This document shows positions 10,118-18,962 of a stretch of DNA of 64,000 nt, piece by piece. How positions within the stretch are numbered: position 1 is the stretch's first letter; every line of letters starts with the position of its first letter. Made by a program: the position numbers and the translations under genes. This DNA is from Gluconobacter japonicus (GTDB lineage Bacteria > Pseudomonadota > Alphaproteobacteria > Acetobacterales > Acetobacteraceae): NCBI RefSeq assembly GCF_002723975.1, contig NZ_BEWO01000004.1, positions 124,001-188,000 on the forward strand, written 5' to 3'. The notes beneath the pieces are model-generated. The model searched no databases, had not been told where the DNA came from, and was given only the letters and a program-made list of their open reading frames with translations.

Positions 10118-10351
10118 TCAGGAAGGTTTCTTTCCCGAAAAAACAGCTCGCCCCAAGAGCAACCCACTGGCGAATGCGGCCGAAAGCAAGAAAAACGGCT
10201 GATCCGCCATCAGGTCTGCCATAAGAGCACGGCTCTCTTTTAGAAATGTGCACGTTTTTTTCTTCATGCTGTCACAATCTACGAGACGATCAGCACCGTC
10301 CTGCAAAGAAGAAACCGTTTCATCCAGATATGATGCGAGATCTGCATCCAT
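10118..10351 (-). CDS. Small YqjD/DUF883-like membrane-anchored protein
   Basis: This 77-residue protein has a soluble, charged N-terminal helix (DADLASYLDETVSSLQDG) and a C-terminal membrane segment (QPFFLLSAAFASGLLLGR) ending in a basic tail. That layout resembles YqjD/ElaB/DUF883 proteins, C-tail-anchored ribosome-associated proteins seen in stationary phase. Family similarity is by architecture rather than a strong motif. I start at 10351, because a GGAG lies 9 nt upstream; an in-frame ATG at 10366 would add five residues. It is followed by the DUF1328 gene 52 nt downstream. Confidence 0.6.
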   Translation of the reverse strand: MDADLASYLDETVSSLQDGADRLVDCDSMKKKTCTFLKESRALMADLMADQPFFLLSAAFASGLLLGRAVFSGKKPS

Positions 10352-10395
10352 AATGTTGCACTCCATAATCAACGTATCCAATACATACAAAAACA

Positions 10396-10421
10396 GGGGC
10401 AGTTCGAAAACGAACTGCCCC
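10396..10421 (-). terminator. Intrinsic terminator of the polyol permease gene
   Basis: An 11-bp perfect stem (GGGGCAGTTCG with CGAACTGCCCC) closed by a four-base loop is followed on the minus strand by TGTTTTTG. It lies 40 nt past the stop codon of the permease gene. Confidence 0.85.
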
Positions 10422-10461
10422 CACTCTTTGACGGTCGAGCAACAATCTGATGTTGATGGCC

Positions 10462-11772
10462 TCAGTGGCCGACAGCAGTCGTAGCCTCACCGCGCGCCGT
10501 CGCTTCTTCTGTATACCGTCGCGCCTCTGGAGAAATCTTGAGAGCCAAGGTCATACCAGCTGAAGCAAGATAGATCACGGCGAATGTCCAGATCACATAG
10601 CTCATGCCAGGACCAAAGATCGCCCCACACAGGGAGACGATAGCAGGCCCGACCCATGTTGACGCACCCGCACCCAAACCCAGAATGGAAAGCGCAGCGG
10701 CTTTTTCACGAGGACAAATCTGCGGCATGAGCCCAGAAAGCGGGACAAACGCAGCCACTGTTGCTCCGTAGAAAATACCTGCAGCAGCAACAGCCCAGAA
10801 ATTCCCCGGGAACCAGAGCGGAACATAATAGAACAGAGGAATGGCAACGAAGCCACCAATGCCACCAAAAACCGACACAACAAACCGATGCCCTAAGGTA
10901 TCGGCAACCATACCAGACACAAGGTTAAACAGGATGTTGCTCAGGAAGATCAACGACAGCAGGTTCAGCCATTGTTCAAGCGTGAAGTGTAGCTGATCCA
11001 CGAAGAACGCTGGCATAATGGCAAGAAAAGCATACTCAGACGAGGTATCAATGATGCGAACAATACCCGCAATCGTCGTCTTCGGCTCACGCCACATAAT
11101 GCTAAGAGAACCGAAAAAAATGTCCTTTGTCGGAATATGATCCGGCAGCAGACGCTTTTTCCCCGTTGGCTCATGTGTAAACAGGAGCGCTACCAAGCCA
11201 CCAATAATGACCAGCCCCAACGAACACCAGAACGTCTTGAGCTCGCCAATTTGGGGAATGGTGTAACGAGCGAACTGCGATCCCAACGTTGGAAGACCTG
11301 CAGAAAACGAAAACCAGAACCAACCCGCAGCCGATCCCAGCATGGCCGCAGGCGTTGCAGCCGCGATCCAAACCAGAAAACCATACGCGAATAGCGGATA
11401 GGCAAACCCACGCAACGTATAGAAAAGAAGGATCATCGGGCCATTGTTTGGACCCAGACCGAACGTCAGAAAACCGACTTCCAGAATGGCCCACAGAATC
11501 AGACCCAGCCACATAACTTTTTTCGGTCCCATCAGATCAGACAGCGGGCCTGAAAACCACGCCGCAATCATGACCGTGATGCCGTAGAAAGTGAAAAGTT
11601 CGTTGACGAAGCCTTGGGAATGACCGTGATGCAGCATGTAAGTGTCAAGATAACCGGCTTCAACACCGTCCCCGACCATGAATAGAAGCTGACCAACAAA
11701 AGCCCAGAAAAGGGCGCGTGGGATGCCAAGAATTTCCGCTAGCCCGCGTTTTGGTGCGGCTGTTTCGGACAT
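10462..11772 (-). CDS. MFS polyol transporter, RbtT/DalT/CsbX family
   Basis: This 436-residue major facilitator has about 12 membrane helices. The first loop motif FMVGDGVEAGYLDTYML matches the MTGDGFELAFLSHY motif of ribitol/arabinitol permeases (RbtT, DalT). The family also has the FYTLRGFAYPLFAYGFLVWI segment and the IVRIIDTSSEYAFLAIMPAFFVD segment seen here. It probably imports a sugar alcohol such as ribitol or D-arabinitol; the exact substrate cannot be read from sequence. I start at 11772, because GGAG lies 9 nt upstream, rather than at the in-frame codons at 11778 or 11802. No catabolic gene adjoins it, so it is an orphan permease. Confidence 0.82.
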   Translation of the reverse strand: MSETAAPKRGLAEILGIPRALFWAFVGQLLFMVGDGVEAGYLDTYMLHHGHSQGFVNELFTFYGITVMIAAWFSGPLSDLMGPKKVMWLGLILWAILEVGFLTFGLGPNNGPMILLFYTLRGFAYPLFAYGFLVWIAAATPAAMLGSAAGWFWFSFSAGLPTLGSQFARYTIPQIGELKTFWCSLGLVIIGGLVALLFTHEPTGKKRLLPDHIPTKDIFFGSLSIMWREPKTTIAGIVRIIDTSSEYAFLAIMPAFFVDQLHFTLEQWLNLLSLIFLSNILFNLVSGMVADTLGHRFVVSVFGGIGGFVAIPLFYYVPLWFPGNFWAVAAAGIFYGATVAAFVPLSGLMPQICPREKAAALSILGLGAGASTWVGPAIVSLCGAIFGPGMSYVIWTFAVIYLASAGMTLALKISPEARRYTEEATARGEATTAVGH

Positions 11773-12059
11773 GTTCATGCTCTCCAGGCGTAGGCGCGTC
11801 ACGAACCTGCTTCGACCTCATTGCCGAAACAGATATGGGATGCGTCGTTGCGGGCCCTACGAGAGTGCTCGGACCCGTTTCTCAAAATGATGCAGGACAG
11901 CGAGGACAGCAACTTGCCGACACTCAGAAAAGGCACTTTCCTCGCCCTAAAGGGCGAGAGAAAAACAGCCGGTCAAAAAACCAGACGTGAATCGTCCTGC
12001 AAGAGATGTGGCAAAACTACACACTCGGCACAGAGTTGTGAACCTTAGAATAAAAAAAA
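11773..12059. other. Intergenic region upstream of the polyol permease
   Basis: This 287-bp stretch separates the permease start from the rplQ terminator. It contains a perfect 7-4-7 inverted repeat, CTCGCCC-TAAA-GGGCGAG (11941-11958), about 170 bp upstream of the permease start. A TTGACC hexamer lies just beyond it on the minus strand, but no good -10 was found. The palindrome could be an operator or an RNA hairpin. No credible coding region was seen. Confidence 0.4.
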
Positions 12060-12083
12060 GGCCGGTGCATTGCTGCACCGGCC
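12060..12083 (-). terminator. Intrinsic terminator after rplQ
   Basis: A 10-bp perfect stem (GGCCGGTGCA with TGCACCGGCC) with a 4-nt loop is followed on the minus strand by eight consecutive T residues. It ends the rpsM-rpsK-rpoA-rplQ transcription unit. Confidence 0.93.
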
Positions 12084-12109
12084 TTTTCCTGTTCCCGAAG
12101 AACAAAGCC

Positions 12110-12529
12110 TCAGGCGGTTTCCTGCTCTTCTGCAACCGGCTTCGGACCGCTGTCCTGACCCTTGGCATCGACATCGCGTTCGACGAGTTCAATGACAGCC
12201 ATGTCAGCGTTGTCGCCGTAACGAACGCCAGCCTTCAGCACGCGGGAATAACCGCCAGCGCGTGCCTTATAACGCTCAGCAACGGTGCTGAAGAGCTTGC
12301 TGACAACAGCCTCATCACGCAGCTGAGCGAAAGCCTGACGACGAGCGTGCAGGTTACCGCGCTTGCCGAGTGTGATCAGCTTTTCAACAACCGGGCGAAG
12401 TTCCTTCGCCTTCGGCAGCGTCGTCGTGATCTGCTCGTGCTTGATGAGTGCGACAGCCATGTTGCGGAACATGGCAGCGCGGTGAGAAGAGGTGACATTG
12501 AGCTTACGCCCACTCACACCATGACGCAT
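12110..12529 (-). CDS. rplQ: 50S ribosomal protein L17
   Basis: L17 is a large-subunit protein near the exit-tunnel region. The 139-residue product starts [20 protein letters not shown], the standard L17 N-terminus, and continues with the conserved [24 protein letters not shown] segment. A short acidic/Gln-rich tail ([10 protein letters not shown]) extends the core and is variable among species. It lies 27 nt after rpoA and is the last gene before the terminator at 12060. Confidence 0.97.
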   Translation of the reverse strand: MRHGVSGRKLNVTSSHRAAMFRNMAVALIKHEQITTTLPKAKELRPVVEKLITLGKRGNLHARRQAFAQLRDEAVVSKLFSTVAERYKARAGGYSRVLKAGVRYGDNADMAVIELVERDVDAKGQDSGPKPVAEEQETA

Positions 12530-12556
12530 TGCTAGTTTTCCTTACCTTAGAAGTTC

Positions 12557-13576
12557 TCAGAACGTCTCATCGAGACGCTTGGCCAGATCCTCGATGTTCT
12601 CGGGCGGCCAGGCCGGAACGCTCATGCCGAGCGACAGCCCCATACCGGTGAGAACTTCCTTGATCTCGTTGAGCGACTTACGCCCGAAGTTCGGCGTACG
12701 GAGCATTTCCTGTTCGGACTTCTGCACCAGATCGCCGATATAAACAATATTGTCGTTCTTGAGACAGTTGGCGCTACGCACCGAAAGTTCAAGCTCGTCA
12801 ACCTTGCGAAGAAGATTACGGTTGAACGGCAGGTCATCCTGCGGCTCTTCATGCTGGACCGGACGCGGTTCATCAAAGTTGATGAACAGCTGAAGCTGAT
12901 CCTGAAGAATACGCGCAGCGAGAGCCAGACTGTCCTCTGGCGTTACAGCACCATTCGTTTCCACCGTCAGCAGCAGCTTGTCATAGTCAGTGACCTGACC
13001 AACACGGGTCTGCTCGACCTTGTAAGACACGCGACGAACCGGCGAGTAGATAGCATCAATCGGGATCATACCGATCGGTGCGTCTTCCGGACGATTTGCA
13101 GCGGCGGCAACATAACCTTTGCCCATGTTGACGGTGAACTCCATTCCGAGCTTCACACCATCATCAAGAGTGCAGATTACGAGGTCAGGATTCATGATCT
13201 CAATGTCATGACCAGCCTGAATCTGCCCAGCCGTTACTTCTCCCGGACCAGTTGCCGTGAGAATCATGCGCTTCGGGCCTTCACCATGCATACGAAGTGC
13301 GAGCTGCTTAACGTTCAGGACGATGTCCGTCACGTCTTCGCGCACACCAGGAACTGCAGAGAACTCGTGCAGAACGCCATCAATCTGGATGGCAGTTACT
13401 GCCGCGCCCTGAAGGGAAGACAGAAGAATACGACGCAGCGCGTTGCCGAGCGTCATACCGAAGCCGCGCTCCAGCGGCTCCGCCACAACGGTGGCGATGC
13501 GCGAAGCAACCGGGCCGGGCTCGACTTCAAGCTTCTCCGGCTTGATGAGGGACTGCCAGTTTTTCTGGAGAACCAA
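12557..13576 (-). CDS. rpoA: RNA polymerase alpha subunit
   Basis: This is the 339-residue alpha subunit, which dimerises to start core enzyme assembly and contacts promoter UP elements and activators. The N-terminal domain carries the [21 protein letters not shown] motif (about residues 42-62). The C-terminal domain starts at about residue 255 ([21 protein letters not shown]) and contains the helix-hairpin-helix [14 protein letters not shown]. The start is a rare TTG at 13576, preceded by AAAGG 9 nt upstream; the reading [11 protein letters not shown] is the usual alphaproteobacterial N-terminus. A 129-nt spacer with terminator-like hairpins separates it from rpsK. Confidence 0.97.
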   Translation of the reverse strand: MVLQKNWQSLIKPEKLEVEPGPVASRIATVVAEPLERGFGMTLGNALRRILLSSLQGAAVTAIQIDGVLHEFSAVPGVREDVTDIVLNVKQLALRMHGEGPKRMILTATGPGEVTAGQIQAGHDIEIMNPDLVICTLDDGVKLGMEFTVNMGKGYVAAAANRPEDAPIGMIPIDAIYSPVRRVSYKVEQTRVGQVTDYDKLLLTVETNGAVTPEDSLALAARILQDQLQLFINFDEPRPVQHEEPQDDLPFNRNLLRKVDELELSVRSANCLKNDNIVYIGDLVQKSEQEMLRTPNFGRKSLNEIKEVLTGMGLSLGMSVPAWPPENIEDLAKRLDETF

Positions 13577-13602
13577 GGTCGTGGCCTTTCAAACAACGAA
13601 GC

Positions 13603-13646
13603 CCGCCAATAAAATTGGCGGCACCTGGCCCGCACGGATCGTGCGG
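13603..13646 (-). promoter_or_regulatory. Two small hairpins in the rpoA 5' leader
   Basis: The leader of rpoA holds two perfect 7-bp inverted repeats. One is CCGCCAA-TAAAA-TTGGCGG (13603-13621), and the other is CCGCACG-GAT-CGTGCGG (13630-13646). Both lie between the terminator-like hairpin after rpsK and the rpoA start codon. They may stabilise a processed mRNA end or act in translational control. That role is inference. Confidence 0.4.
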
Positions 13647-13668
13647 TAGAAGATGCAATCAAAAAACA

Positions 13669-13696
13669 TGCTGCGCACCTTTAACAATGCGCAGCA
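13669..13696 (-). terminator. Terminator-like hairpin between rpsK and rpoA
   Basis: Nine nt past the rpsK stop, TGCTGCGCA pairs perfectly with TGCGCAGCA across a 10-nt loop. On the minus strand it is followed by TGTTTTTTG. This has the form of an intrinsic terminator but lies inside the rpsM-rpsK-rpoA-rplQ unit, so it may be a partial terminator that lowers rpoA and rplQ expression relative to S13 and S11. Confidence 0.65.
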
Positions 13697-13705
13697 CAGC
13701 ATCAC

Positions 13706-14098
13706 TCAGACGCGACGACGCTTCCGCGGACGGCAGCCGTTGTGCGGGACTGGTGTCATGTCACGGATGGACGTAATCGTGAAGCCAACAGCCTGCAGCG
13801 CGCGAAGAGCACTTTCACGCCCCGAACCCGGACCGGACACTTCGATCTCAAGCGTTTCCATGCCGTGCTCGCGAGCCTTGCGGCCTGCGTCTTCTGCAGC
13901 AACCTGAGCTGCATACGGCGTGGATTTACGCGAGCCCTTGAAGCCCTGTGCGCCCGAGGAGGACCATGCAATTGCATTACCCTGCGCGTCGGAGATCGTG
14001 ATCATGGTGTTGTTGAACGTGGAAAGCACGTGAGCAACGCCAGAGATGATATTCTTGCGCTCTTTCTTACGAATGCGCGGTGCTGCGGCCTTGGCCAT
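13706..14098 (-). CDS. rpsK: 30S ribosomal protein S11
   Basis: S11 lies on the 30S platform near the mRNA exit and the E site. The 130-residue product has the conserved core [20 protein letters not shown] and the basic C-terminus [21 protein letters not shown], which is near invariant in bacteria. It is 58 nt downstream of rpsM. As usual in Alphaproteobacteria, rpsD is not found between rpsK and rpoA. Confidence 0.97.
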   Translation of the reverse strand: MAKAAAPRIRKKERKNIISGVAHVLSTFNNTMITISDAQGNAIAWSSSGAQGFKGSRKSTPYAAQVAAEDAGRKAREHGMETLEIEVSGPGSGRESALRALQAVGFTITSIRDMTPVPHNGCRPRKRRRV

Positions 14099-14156
14099 AA
14101 TAGAGGTCGTCCTAAAAGTTAGCGAAAAGCGTCAGAGTGAAGCCATCAGGCGCGAA

Positions 14157-14534
14157 TTAGCGCGTGACCTTCTTCTTGCCAGCAATCGCAACAGCCTTGC
14201 CCTTACGGGTACGGGCGTTCGTGTGCGTACGCTGACCGCGGACCGGAAGACCGCGACGATGACGCAGACCGCGGTAGCAGCCCAGATCCATCAGACGCTT
14301 GATGTTCATGGCTGTCTCACGACGCAGATCACCTTCGACGCGGTATTCGCCGTCGATCAGTTCACGGACCTTCACGATCTCGTCGTCAGACAGTTCGTTT
14401 ACGCGCTTCGCATCGGGGATCCCGAGCTTGCTGCAGATTGCCTGTGCCGTCGACGGGCCAATGCCGTAGACATAGCGCAGGGCGATGACCACCCGCTTGT
14501 TGGTCGGAATGTTTACGCCGGCAATACGTGCCAC
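14157..14534 (-). CDS. rpsM: 30S ribosomal protein S13
   Basis: S13 sits on the 30S head and forms bridges with 50S L5. The 125-residue product begins [20 protein letters not shown] and contains [17 protein letters not shown], the S13 helix-two-turn-helix region. Its basic tail ends [24 protein letters not shown]. It is first in a unit with its own promoter, downstream of adk, as in many Alphaproteobacteria. Confidence 0.97.
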   Translation of the reverse strand: MARIAGVNIPTNKRVVIALRYVYGIGPSTAQAICSKLGIPDAKRVNELSDDEIVKVRELIDGEYRVEGDLRRETAMNIKRLMDLGCYRGLRHRRGLPVRGQRTHTNARTRKGKAVAIAGKKKVTR

Positions 14535-14685
14535 GCCAATTCTCCCATCGACGCAGCCTTCAAGGCCGCGTCAGCCTGTTTCATGCCCGGCCGAAACCGG
14601 ATCGATTGCATCGCAGCTGATGTCAGTCCCAGTCCGATTCCGGAACCCAGGCCGCACTCACGCTGCAGATATGTCGAGGGCGCGC

Positions 14686-14713
14686 AATATACCGGGCACC
14701 CCCCTTGAGTCAA
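14686..14713 (-). promoter_or_regulatory. Sigma-70 type promoter for rpsM-rpsK-rpoA-rplQ
   Basis: On the minus strand, TTGACT (14713-14708) and TATATT (14691-14686) are separated by 16 bp. Each differs from consensus at one position. The predicted start at about 14679 gives a 5' leader of roughly 145 nt before rpsM. The promoter lies 40-65 bp past the adk stop, just beyond a hairpin. Confidence 0.65.
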
Positions 14714-14716
14714 ATG

Positions 14717-14744
14717 CCAATGATCACTTTTGCGTGATCATTGG
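14717..14744 (-). terminator. Hairpin after adk, probable end of the spc-type operon
   Basis: An 11-bp perfect stem (CCAATGATCAC with GTGATCATTGG) with a TTTTGC loop lies 9 nt past the adk stop. It lacks a clear U tract, since the next bases are CATTTGACT, so termination may be partial. It lies directly before the rpsM promoter. Confidence 0.5.
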
Positions 14745-14752
14745 TCATTCAA

Positions 14753-15334
14753 TCAATTTTTTATCGTTTTCCCGAGGATCGCATCGATTTCAGCACCAAC
14801 TTCATCGACATCAAGCATCCCATCCACACGCTTTAAGCGTCCAGCCTTCTCATAATATGGAAGGATCGGAGCAGTCTGACGACGATAAATATCAAGCCTC
14901 GATCGAACAACGTCCGGATTATCATCCGGGCGACGCGTACCGTCCTCAGCAGTCCGGGAAGCGATCCGCTCTACCAGCTGATCCTCAGCAACATCCAGAA
15001 GAATGACGGCGTCAATTTTCAGCCCATCCGTACCCAGCATGGCATCAAGTGCTTCTGCCTGGCTTTCAGTGCGTGGAAATCCATCCAGAATGAAGCCTTG
15101 CGAGCAATCCGGCTGTGCAATACGGCCTTGAATCATCTTGACCATAATCGGATCGGGGAGAAATTCTCCCCGCGCCATGATCGCTTTTGCTTCCTGCCCA
15201 ATCGGCGTTCCCGCAGCAACTTCAGCACGAAGCATATCTCCAGTAGAGATTTGCTTCAGACCGTATAGCTGCTCCAGACGCTTCGCTTGAGTTCCCTTCC
15301 CTGCACCAGGAGGGCCTAGAAGAATGATATTCAT
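14753..15334 (-). CDS. adk: Adenylate kinase, short form
   Basis: This enzyme interconverts ATP plus AMP and two ADP. The 193-residue product has the P-loop GPPGAGKGT at residues 7-15, the AMP-binding QISTGDMLRAEVAAGTPIG segment and the DGFPRT motif. The LID is short and lacks the zinc-binding insertion, so this is the short-type enzyme found in many Alphaproteobacteria. Its ATG overlaps the end of secY by 4 nt, so the pair is translationally coupled. Confidence 0.97.
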   Translation of the reverse strand: MNIILLGPPGAGKGTQAKRLEQLYGLKQISTGDMLRAEVAAGTPIGQEAKAIMARGEFLPDPIMVKMIQGRIAQPDCSQGFILDGFPRTESQAEALDAMLGTDGLKIDAVILLDVAEDQLVERIASRTAEDGTRRPDDNPDVVRSRLDIYRRQTAPILPYYEKAGRLKRVDGMLDVDEVGAEIDAILGKTIKN

Positions 15335-16704
15335 CGACGCTTGCTTCCTCCTGGACCAGAACTTCTAGATCCACGACTGCGCTGCTTACGGATCAATCCC
15401 TGATACTGATGCGCTACCAGATGAGACTGGACCTGTGTCACCGTATCAATCGTAACCGACACGATAATGATCAAGCTTGTCCCACCGAAATAAAATGGCA
15501 CGTTATACTTGCTGATCAAAATCTGCGGCAAAAGGCAGACAACGACGAGGTAAAGTGCGCCGATAGTCGTCAATCGGGACAGAATACGATCGAAATAGGA
15601 TGCAGTACTTGCTCCTGGACGGATACCGGGAATGAAACCACCCTGTTTGCGCAGATTCTCGGCCGTTTCTTCAGGGTTGAATGTCACAGCAGCATAAAAA
15701 TACGAGAAAAACAGGATCATTGCTGCGTAGAACAGCATGTAAAGCGGTTGTCCCTGCCCAAGCTGCTGCCCAAGAACAGAAAGCCAGCCCGGCATATTAT
15801 GGCCGTTCATAAATCCTGAGATCGTCACTGGGATCAGCAGTACCGAAGAGGCAAAAATCGGCGGAATGACGCCTGCAGTATTCACCTTCAGCGGCATATG
15901 CGTGGAATCCCCACCGAACATGCGATTGCCGATCTGACGCTTCGGGTACTGAATAACAACCCGACGCTGTGCCTGCTCCATGAACACGATGAACGCTATG
16001 GTCGCAATCGCGAGCACAAGGAAAATCATAACAAAGATCGGCGACAGCGCGCCTGTTCGACCGAGCTCAAAAAGGCTGGCCAGAGCGTGCGGCAGATTTG
16101 CGACAATACCTGCGAAGATGATCAACGAGATACCGTTGCCAACCCCACGAGACGTGATCTGCTCACCGAGCCACATCAGGAACATCGTCCCACCCACCAG
16201 CGTAACAACACAGGAGGCGATAAAGAACATTCCAGGCATAACTACAGCGCTGGCGCCGTGAGAGGTCATGTTTTCCAGTCCGACGGCGATGCCATAGGCC
16301 TGGAACAGCGCGATGAAAACAGTAAGATACCGCGTATACTGGTTAAGCTTCTTACGACCGGCCTCACCTTCCTTCTTCATGGCTTCCATCGAAGGTAAAG
16401 CCGTAGAGAGAAGCTGAATAATGATGGAGGCACTGATGTAAGGCATGATGTTCAGGGCGAACACAGTCATGCGTCCGAGAGCGCCACCCGTGAACATGTC
16501 GAACATGCCCAGAATGCCACCCTGATGCTGTGCCAGCAGCTGACCCATCACCGTCGCATCAACACCAGGAACAGGAATGTATGTTCCCAGTCGGTAAACG
16601 ATGAGAGCCAGAAGCGTAAACCAGATACGCTTCTTGAGTTCAGTCGCCTTGGCAAAGGAACTCATATTGAGATTGGCGGCGAGCTGCTCTGCTGCGGAAG
16701 CCAT
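15331..16704 (-). CDS. secY: Preprotein translocase subunit SecY
   Basis: SecY is the protein-conducting channel of the general secretion system in the inner membrane. The 457-residue product has ten hydrophobic helices. The plug and second-helix region includes MFDMFTGGALGRMTVFALNIMPYISASIIIQLL (about residues 65-97). The cytosolic loop motif FNPEETAENLRKQGGFIPGIRPG, which contacts the ribosome and SecA, is intact. The basic tail is rich in Arg and Ser. It is 96 nt past rplO, with a small hairpin (CCCGGA-TAAA-TCCGGG, 16775-16790) in that gap. Confidence 0.97.
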   Translation of the reverse strand: MASAAEQLAANLNMSSFAKATELKKRIWFTLLALIVYRLGTYIPVPGVDATVMGQLLAQHQGGILGMFDMFTGGALGRMTVFALNIMPYISASIIIQLLSTALPSMEAMKKEGEAGRKKLNQYTRYLTVFIALFQAYGIAVGLENMTSHGASAVVMPGMFFIASCVVTLVGGTMFLMWLGEQITSRGVGNGISLIIFAGIVANLPHALASLFELGRTGALSPIFVMIFLVLAIATIAFIVFMEQAQRRVVIQYPKRQIGNRMFGGDSTHMPLKVNTAGVIPPIFASSVLLIPVTISGFMNGHNMPGWLSVLGQQLGQGQPLYMLFYAAMILFFSYFYAAVTFNPEETAENLRKQGGFIPGIRPGASTASYFDRILSRLTTIGALYLVVVCLLPQILISKYNVPFYFGGTSLIIIVSVTIDTVTQVQSHLVAHQYQGLIRKQRSRGSRSSGPGGSKRR

Positions 16705-16800
16705 CCACCTGTCCTTTCATGAAAACAGCGCCACCGCACATCTGCACGGGACGCTGTTCACTATCTAACCATACCCCGGATAAATCCGGGAGAGGAGAAC

Positions 16801-17286
16801 TCAGGCCTCAGCCTGAACTTCCTTCTTCGGTGCAAGCACCTTTACGGAGCCACCAGCCTTCTCAACAGCAGCAAGAGCTGCTGCGGAAGCGCCGTCAACT
16901 TCAATGGTCAGACCATGCGTAAGTTCACCCTTCGCAAGAAGGCGAACACCATGGGTCTTGCCGTTGACAAGACCTGCAGCGCGCAGAGTAGATTCCGTAA
17001 CAGGAGCAGCCTTATCCAGCTTACCTGCCTCGATAGCCTTCGAAATAGCACCAAGGTTCACCGGAGCATATTCCTTGCGGAAGATGTTCACAAAACCACG
17101 CTTGGGCATACGGCGATACAGCGGGAGCTGACCACCTTCGAAGCCATTGAGAGAAACACCCTCACGAGCCTTCTGACCCTTAACACCACGTCCGGAGGTC
17201 TTACCCTTGCCGGAACCGATGCCACGTCCAAGACGCTTCTTGCGATAACGAGAACCCTCGTTATCGCGGAGTTCGTTAAGGTTCAT
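16801..17286 (-). CDS. rplO: 50S ribosomal protein L15
   Basis: L15 is a late-assembling large-subunit protein. The 161-residue product starts [20 protein letters not shown] and then has the Gly/Lys-rich extension [21 protein letters not shown] that penetrates 23S rRNA. The start at 17286 follows GGAGGG at good spacing; an in-frame upstream ATG at 17316 lies inside rpmD and is rejected. The gene follows rpmD by one base. Confidence 0.96.
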   Translation of the reverse strand: MNLNELRDNEGSRYRKKRLGRGIGSGKGKTSGRGVKGQKAREGVSLNGFEGGQLPLYRRMPKRGFVNIFRKEYAPVNLGAISKAIEAGKLDKAAPVTESTLRAAGLVNGKTHGVRLLAKGELTHGLTIEVDGASAAALAAVEKAGGSVKVLAPKKEVQAEA

Positions 17287-17287
17287 T

Positions 17288-17476
17288 TCAACCCTCCACC
17301 TTGATGAGGTGGGCAACCTTGCGGATCATTCCACGTACGGCAGCAGTATCTTCGAGCGTACGGGTGGAACCGATACCGCGCAGACCGAGACCAACAATGG
17401 TCTCTGCCTGGCCCGGTTTACGACCAATGACAGAAGCGATCTGCGTCACCTGAACGGTCTTACCGTTTTCAGACAT
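17288..17476 (-). CDS. rpmD: 50S ribosomal protein L30
   Basis: L30 is a small large-subunit protein. The 62-residue product starts [20 protein letters not shown] and has the [22 protein letters not shown] motif, which defines bacterial L30. The start at 17476 overlaps the 3' end of rpsE by 8 nt; a longer in-frame reading begins inside rpsE and lacks family support. Confidence 0.95.
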   Translation of the reverse strand: MSENGKTVQVTQIASVIGRKPGQAETIVGLGLRGIGSTRTLEDTAAVRGMIRKVAHLIKVEG

Positions 17477-18041
17477 TTGCAGCCTCCTCAGTCTGGGCCT
17501 GCTCACGCTTGCCAAAAAGCTCAGCAGCCTTCTTGCCACGACGCGAAGCGACGTTGCGTGGGCTGCTTGCCTTTTCAAGGGCAGCGAAAGTAGCCTTGAT
17601 CATGTTATGCGGGTTACGCGTTCCGAGGCTCTTGGCGACAACGTCGTTAACGCCCAGGCTCTCGAAAACCGCACGCATCGGACCACCAGCGATGATACCC
17701 GTACCAGCTTCAGCCGCACGGACAACAACCTTACCAGCGCCGTAATGACCGAACGTATCATGATGGAGGGTACGACCTTCCTTCATTGGTACGCGGATCA
17801 TTGTGCGCTTTGCACGCTCAGTTGCCTTGCGGATGGCTTCCGGAACTTCACGGGCCTTACCTGCACCGTAACCAACGCGCCCCTTCTGATCGCCAACGAC
17901 AACCAGCGCTGCGAAAGCAAAGCGACGGCCACCCTTAACAACCTTGGCAACACGGTTGATAGTTACGAGCTTGTCGACCAGATCATCGCCCTGCTCGCGC
18001 TCACGACCACCACGGCCGCCTTCTCTTGGCTCACGTGCCAT
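17469..18041 (-). CDS. rpsE: 30S ribosomal protein S5
   Basis: S5 lines the mRNA entry channel and influences decoding accuracy. The 190-residue product begins with an Arg/Gly/Glu-rich extension, then the double-stranded RNA-binding-like domain ([25 protein letters not shown]) and the C-terminal domain ([34 protein letters not shown]). The KVVKGGRR loop, where spectinomycin-resistance changes occur, looks wild type. It lies 12 nt after rplR and overlaps rpmD. Confidence 0.97.
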   Translation of the reverse strand: MAREPREGGRGGREREQGDDLVDKLVTINRVAKVVKGGRRFAFAALVVVGDQKGRVGYGAGKAREVPEAIRKATERAKRTMIRVPMKEGRTLHHDTFGHYGAGKVVVRAAEAGTGIIAGGPMRAVFESLGVNDVVAKSLGTRNPHNMIKATFAALEKASSPRNVASRRGKKAAELFGKREQAQTEEAANV

Positions 18042-18053
18042 GTGTGATCCTCC

Positions 18054-18416
18054 TTAGAACGAGAGCCCGCCCTCGCGGGCAGCCTCTGCCAGGGCCTTGA
18101 CCCGGCCATGATAGACATAGGCGCCGCGATCGAACACGACGGCTGTTACACCAGCTGCCAGGCCACGTTCTGCGATCAGCTTGCCGATCACTGAAGCTGC
18201 ATCCACGTTGGCACCGGTGTTGCCACTGCCGCGAAGCTCTTTTTCCAGCGTTGAAGCGCTGGCGAGCGTACGACCCTGTGCATCGTCGATGATCTGGGCG
18301 TGAATGTGCTTGCTGGAACGGAAGACCGACAAACGCGGCCGGCCGCCGCTCTTGCGACGAAGCTGGAAACGCAGCCGCTGACGGCGACGTTCCTGCAATC
18401 CTTGCTGCGATGCCAT
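18054..18416 (-). CDS. rplR: 50S ribosomal protein L18
   Basis: L18 binds 5S rRNA. The 120-residue product has a basic N-terminus ([20 protein letters not shown]), the core [26 protein letters not shown] and the C-terminal [24 protein letters not shown] motif. Its ATG overlaps the rplF stop by one base. Confidence 0.97.
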   Translation of the reverse strand: MASQQGLQERRRQRLRFQLRRKSGGRPRLSVFRSSKHIHAQIIDDAQGRTLASASTLEKELRGSGNTGANVDAASVIGKLIAERGLAAGVTAVVFDRGAYVYHGRVKALAEAAREGGLSF

Positions 18417-18952
18417 TACTTCTTCTTACCTTCCTTGCGACGCAGAACTTCCGTCTCGTAACGGACGCCCTTACCCTTGTAAGGCTCAGGCTTACGGAAG
18501 CTGCGAATATCGAGAGCAACCTGACCAACGCGCTGCTTGTCGTGACCTTCAACGACAATAGCGGTTGGGCGCGGCGTTGTGATCTTGATACCGGCCGGGA
18601 TGGGATAAACGACATCGTGCGAGAAGCCGAGGTTCATCACCAGATTAGAGCCCTGAACAGCAGCACGGAAACCCGTACCCTGAATTTCAAGCCCTTTGGT
18701 GAAGCCAACAGACACACCCTTGACCATGTTAGCGATCAGAGCGCGGGTTGTTCCCCACATCGTCCAGTTATCACGGGAACGACGACCAACCGGAGCAACT
18801 GCAACAGAGTTAGCTTCAATGGTCACGTCCACATGACGGGAAACCGGAAAGCTCAGTTCACCCAGCTTGCCTTTGGCGGTGAAAACACCGTCAACAACAG
18901 CAACCTGAACGCCTGCCGGAACTTCTACAGGATATTTACCTACGCGAGACAT
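18416..18952 (-). CDS. rplF: 50S ribosomal protein L6
   Basis: L6 binds near the sarcin-ricin loop and the factor-binding site. The 178-residue product starts [17 protein letters not shown] and ends with [26 protein letters not shown], containing the conserved [10 protein letters not shown] motif. The start at 18952 is 10 nt after rpsH and fits the family length of about 177; longer in-frame readings run into rpsH and are rejected. Confidence 0.97.
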   Translation of the reverse strand: MSRVGKYPVEVPAGVQVAVVDGVFTAKGKLGELSFPVSRHVDVTIEANSVAVAPVGRRSRDNWTMWGTTRALIANMVKGVSVGFTKGLEIQGTGFRAAVQGSNLVMNLGFSHDVVYPIPAGIKITTPRPTAIVVEGHDKQRVGQVALDIRSFRKPEPYKGKGVRYETEVLRRKEGKKK

Positions 18953-18962
18953 GCGACCCTCC

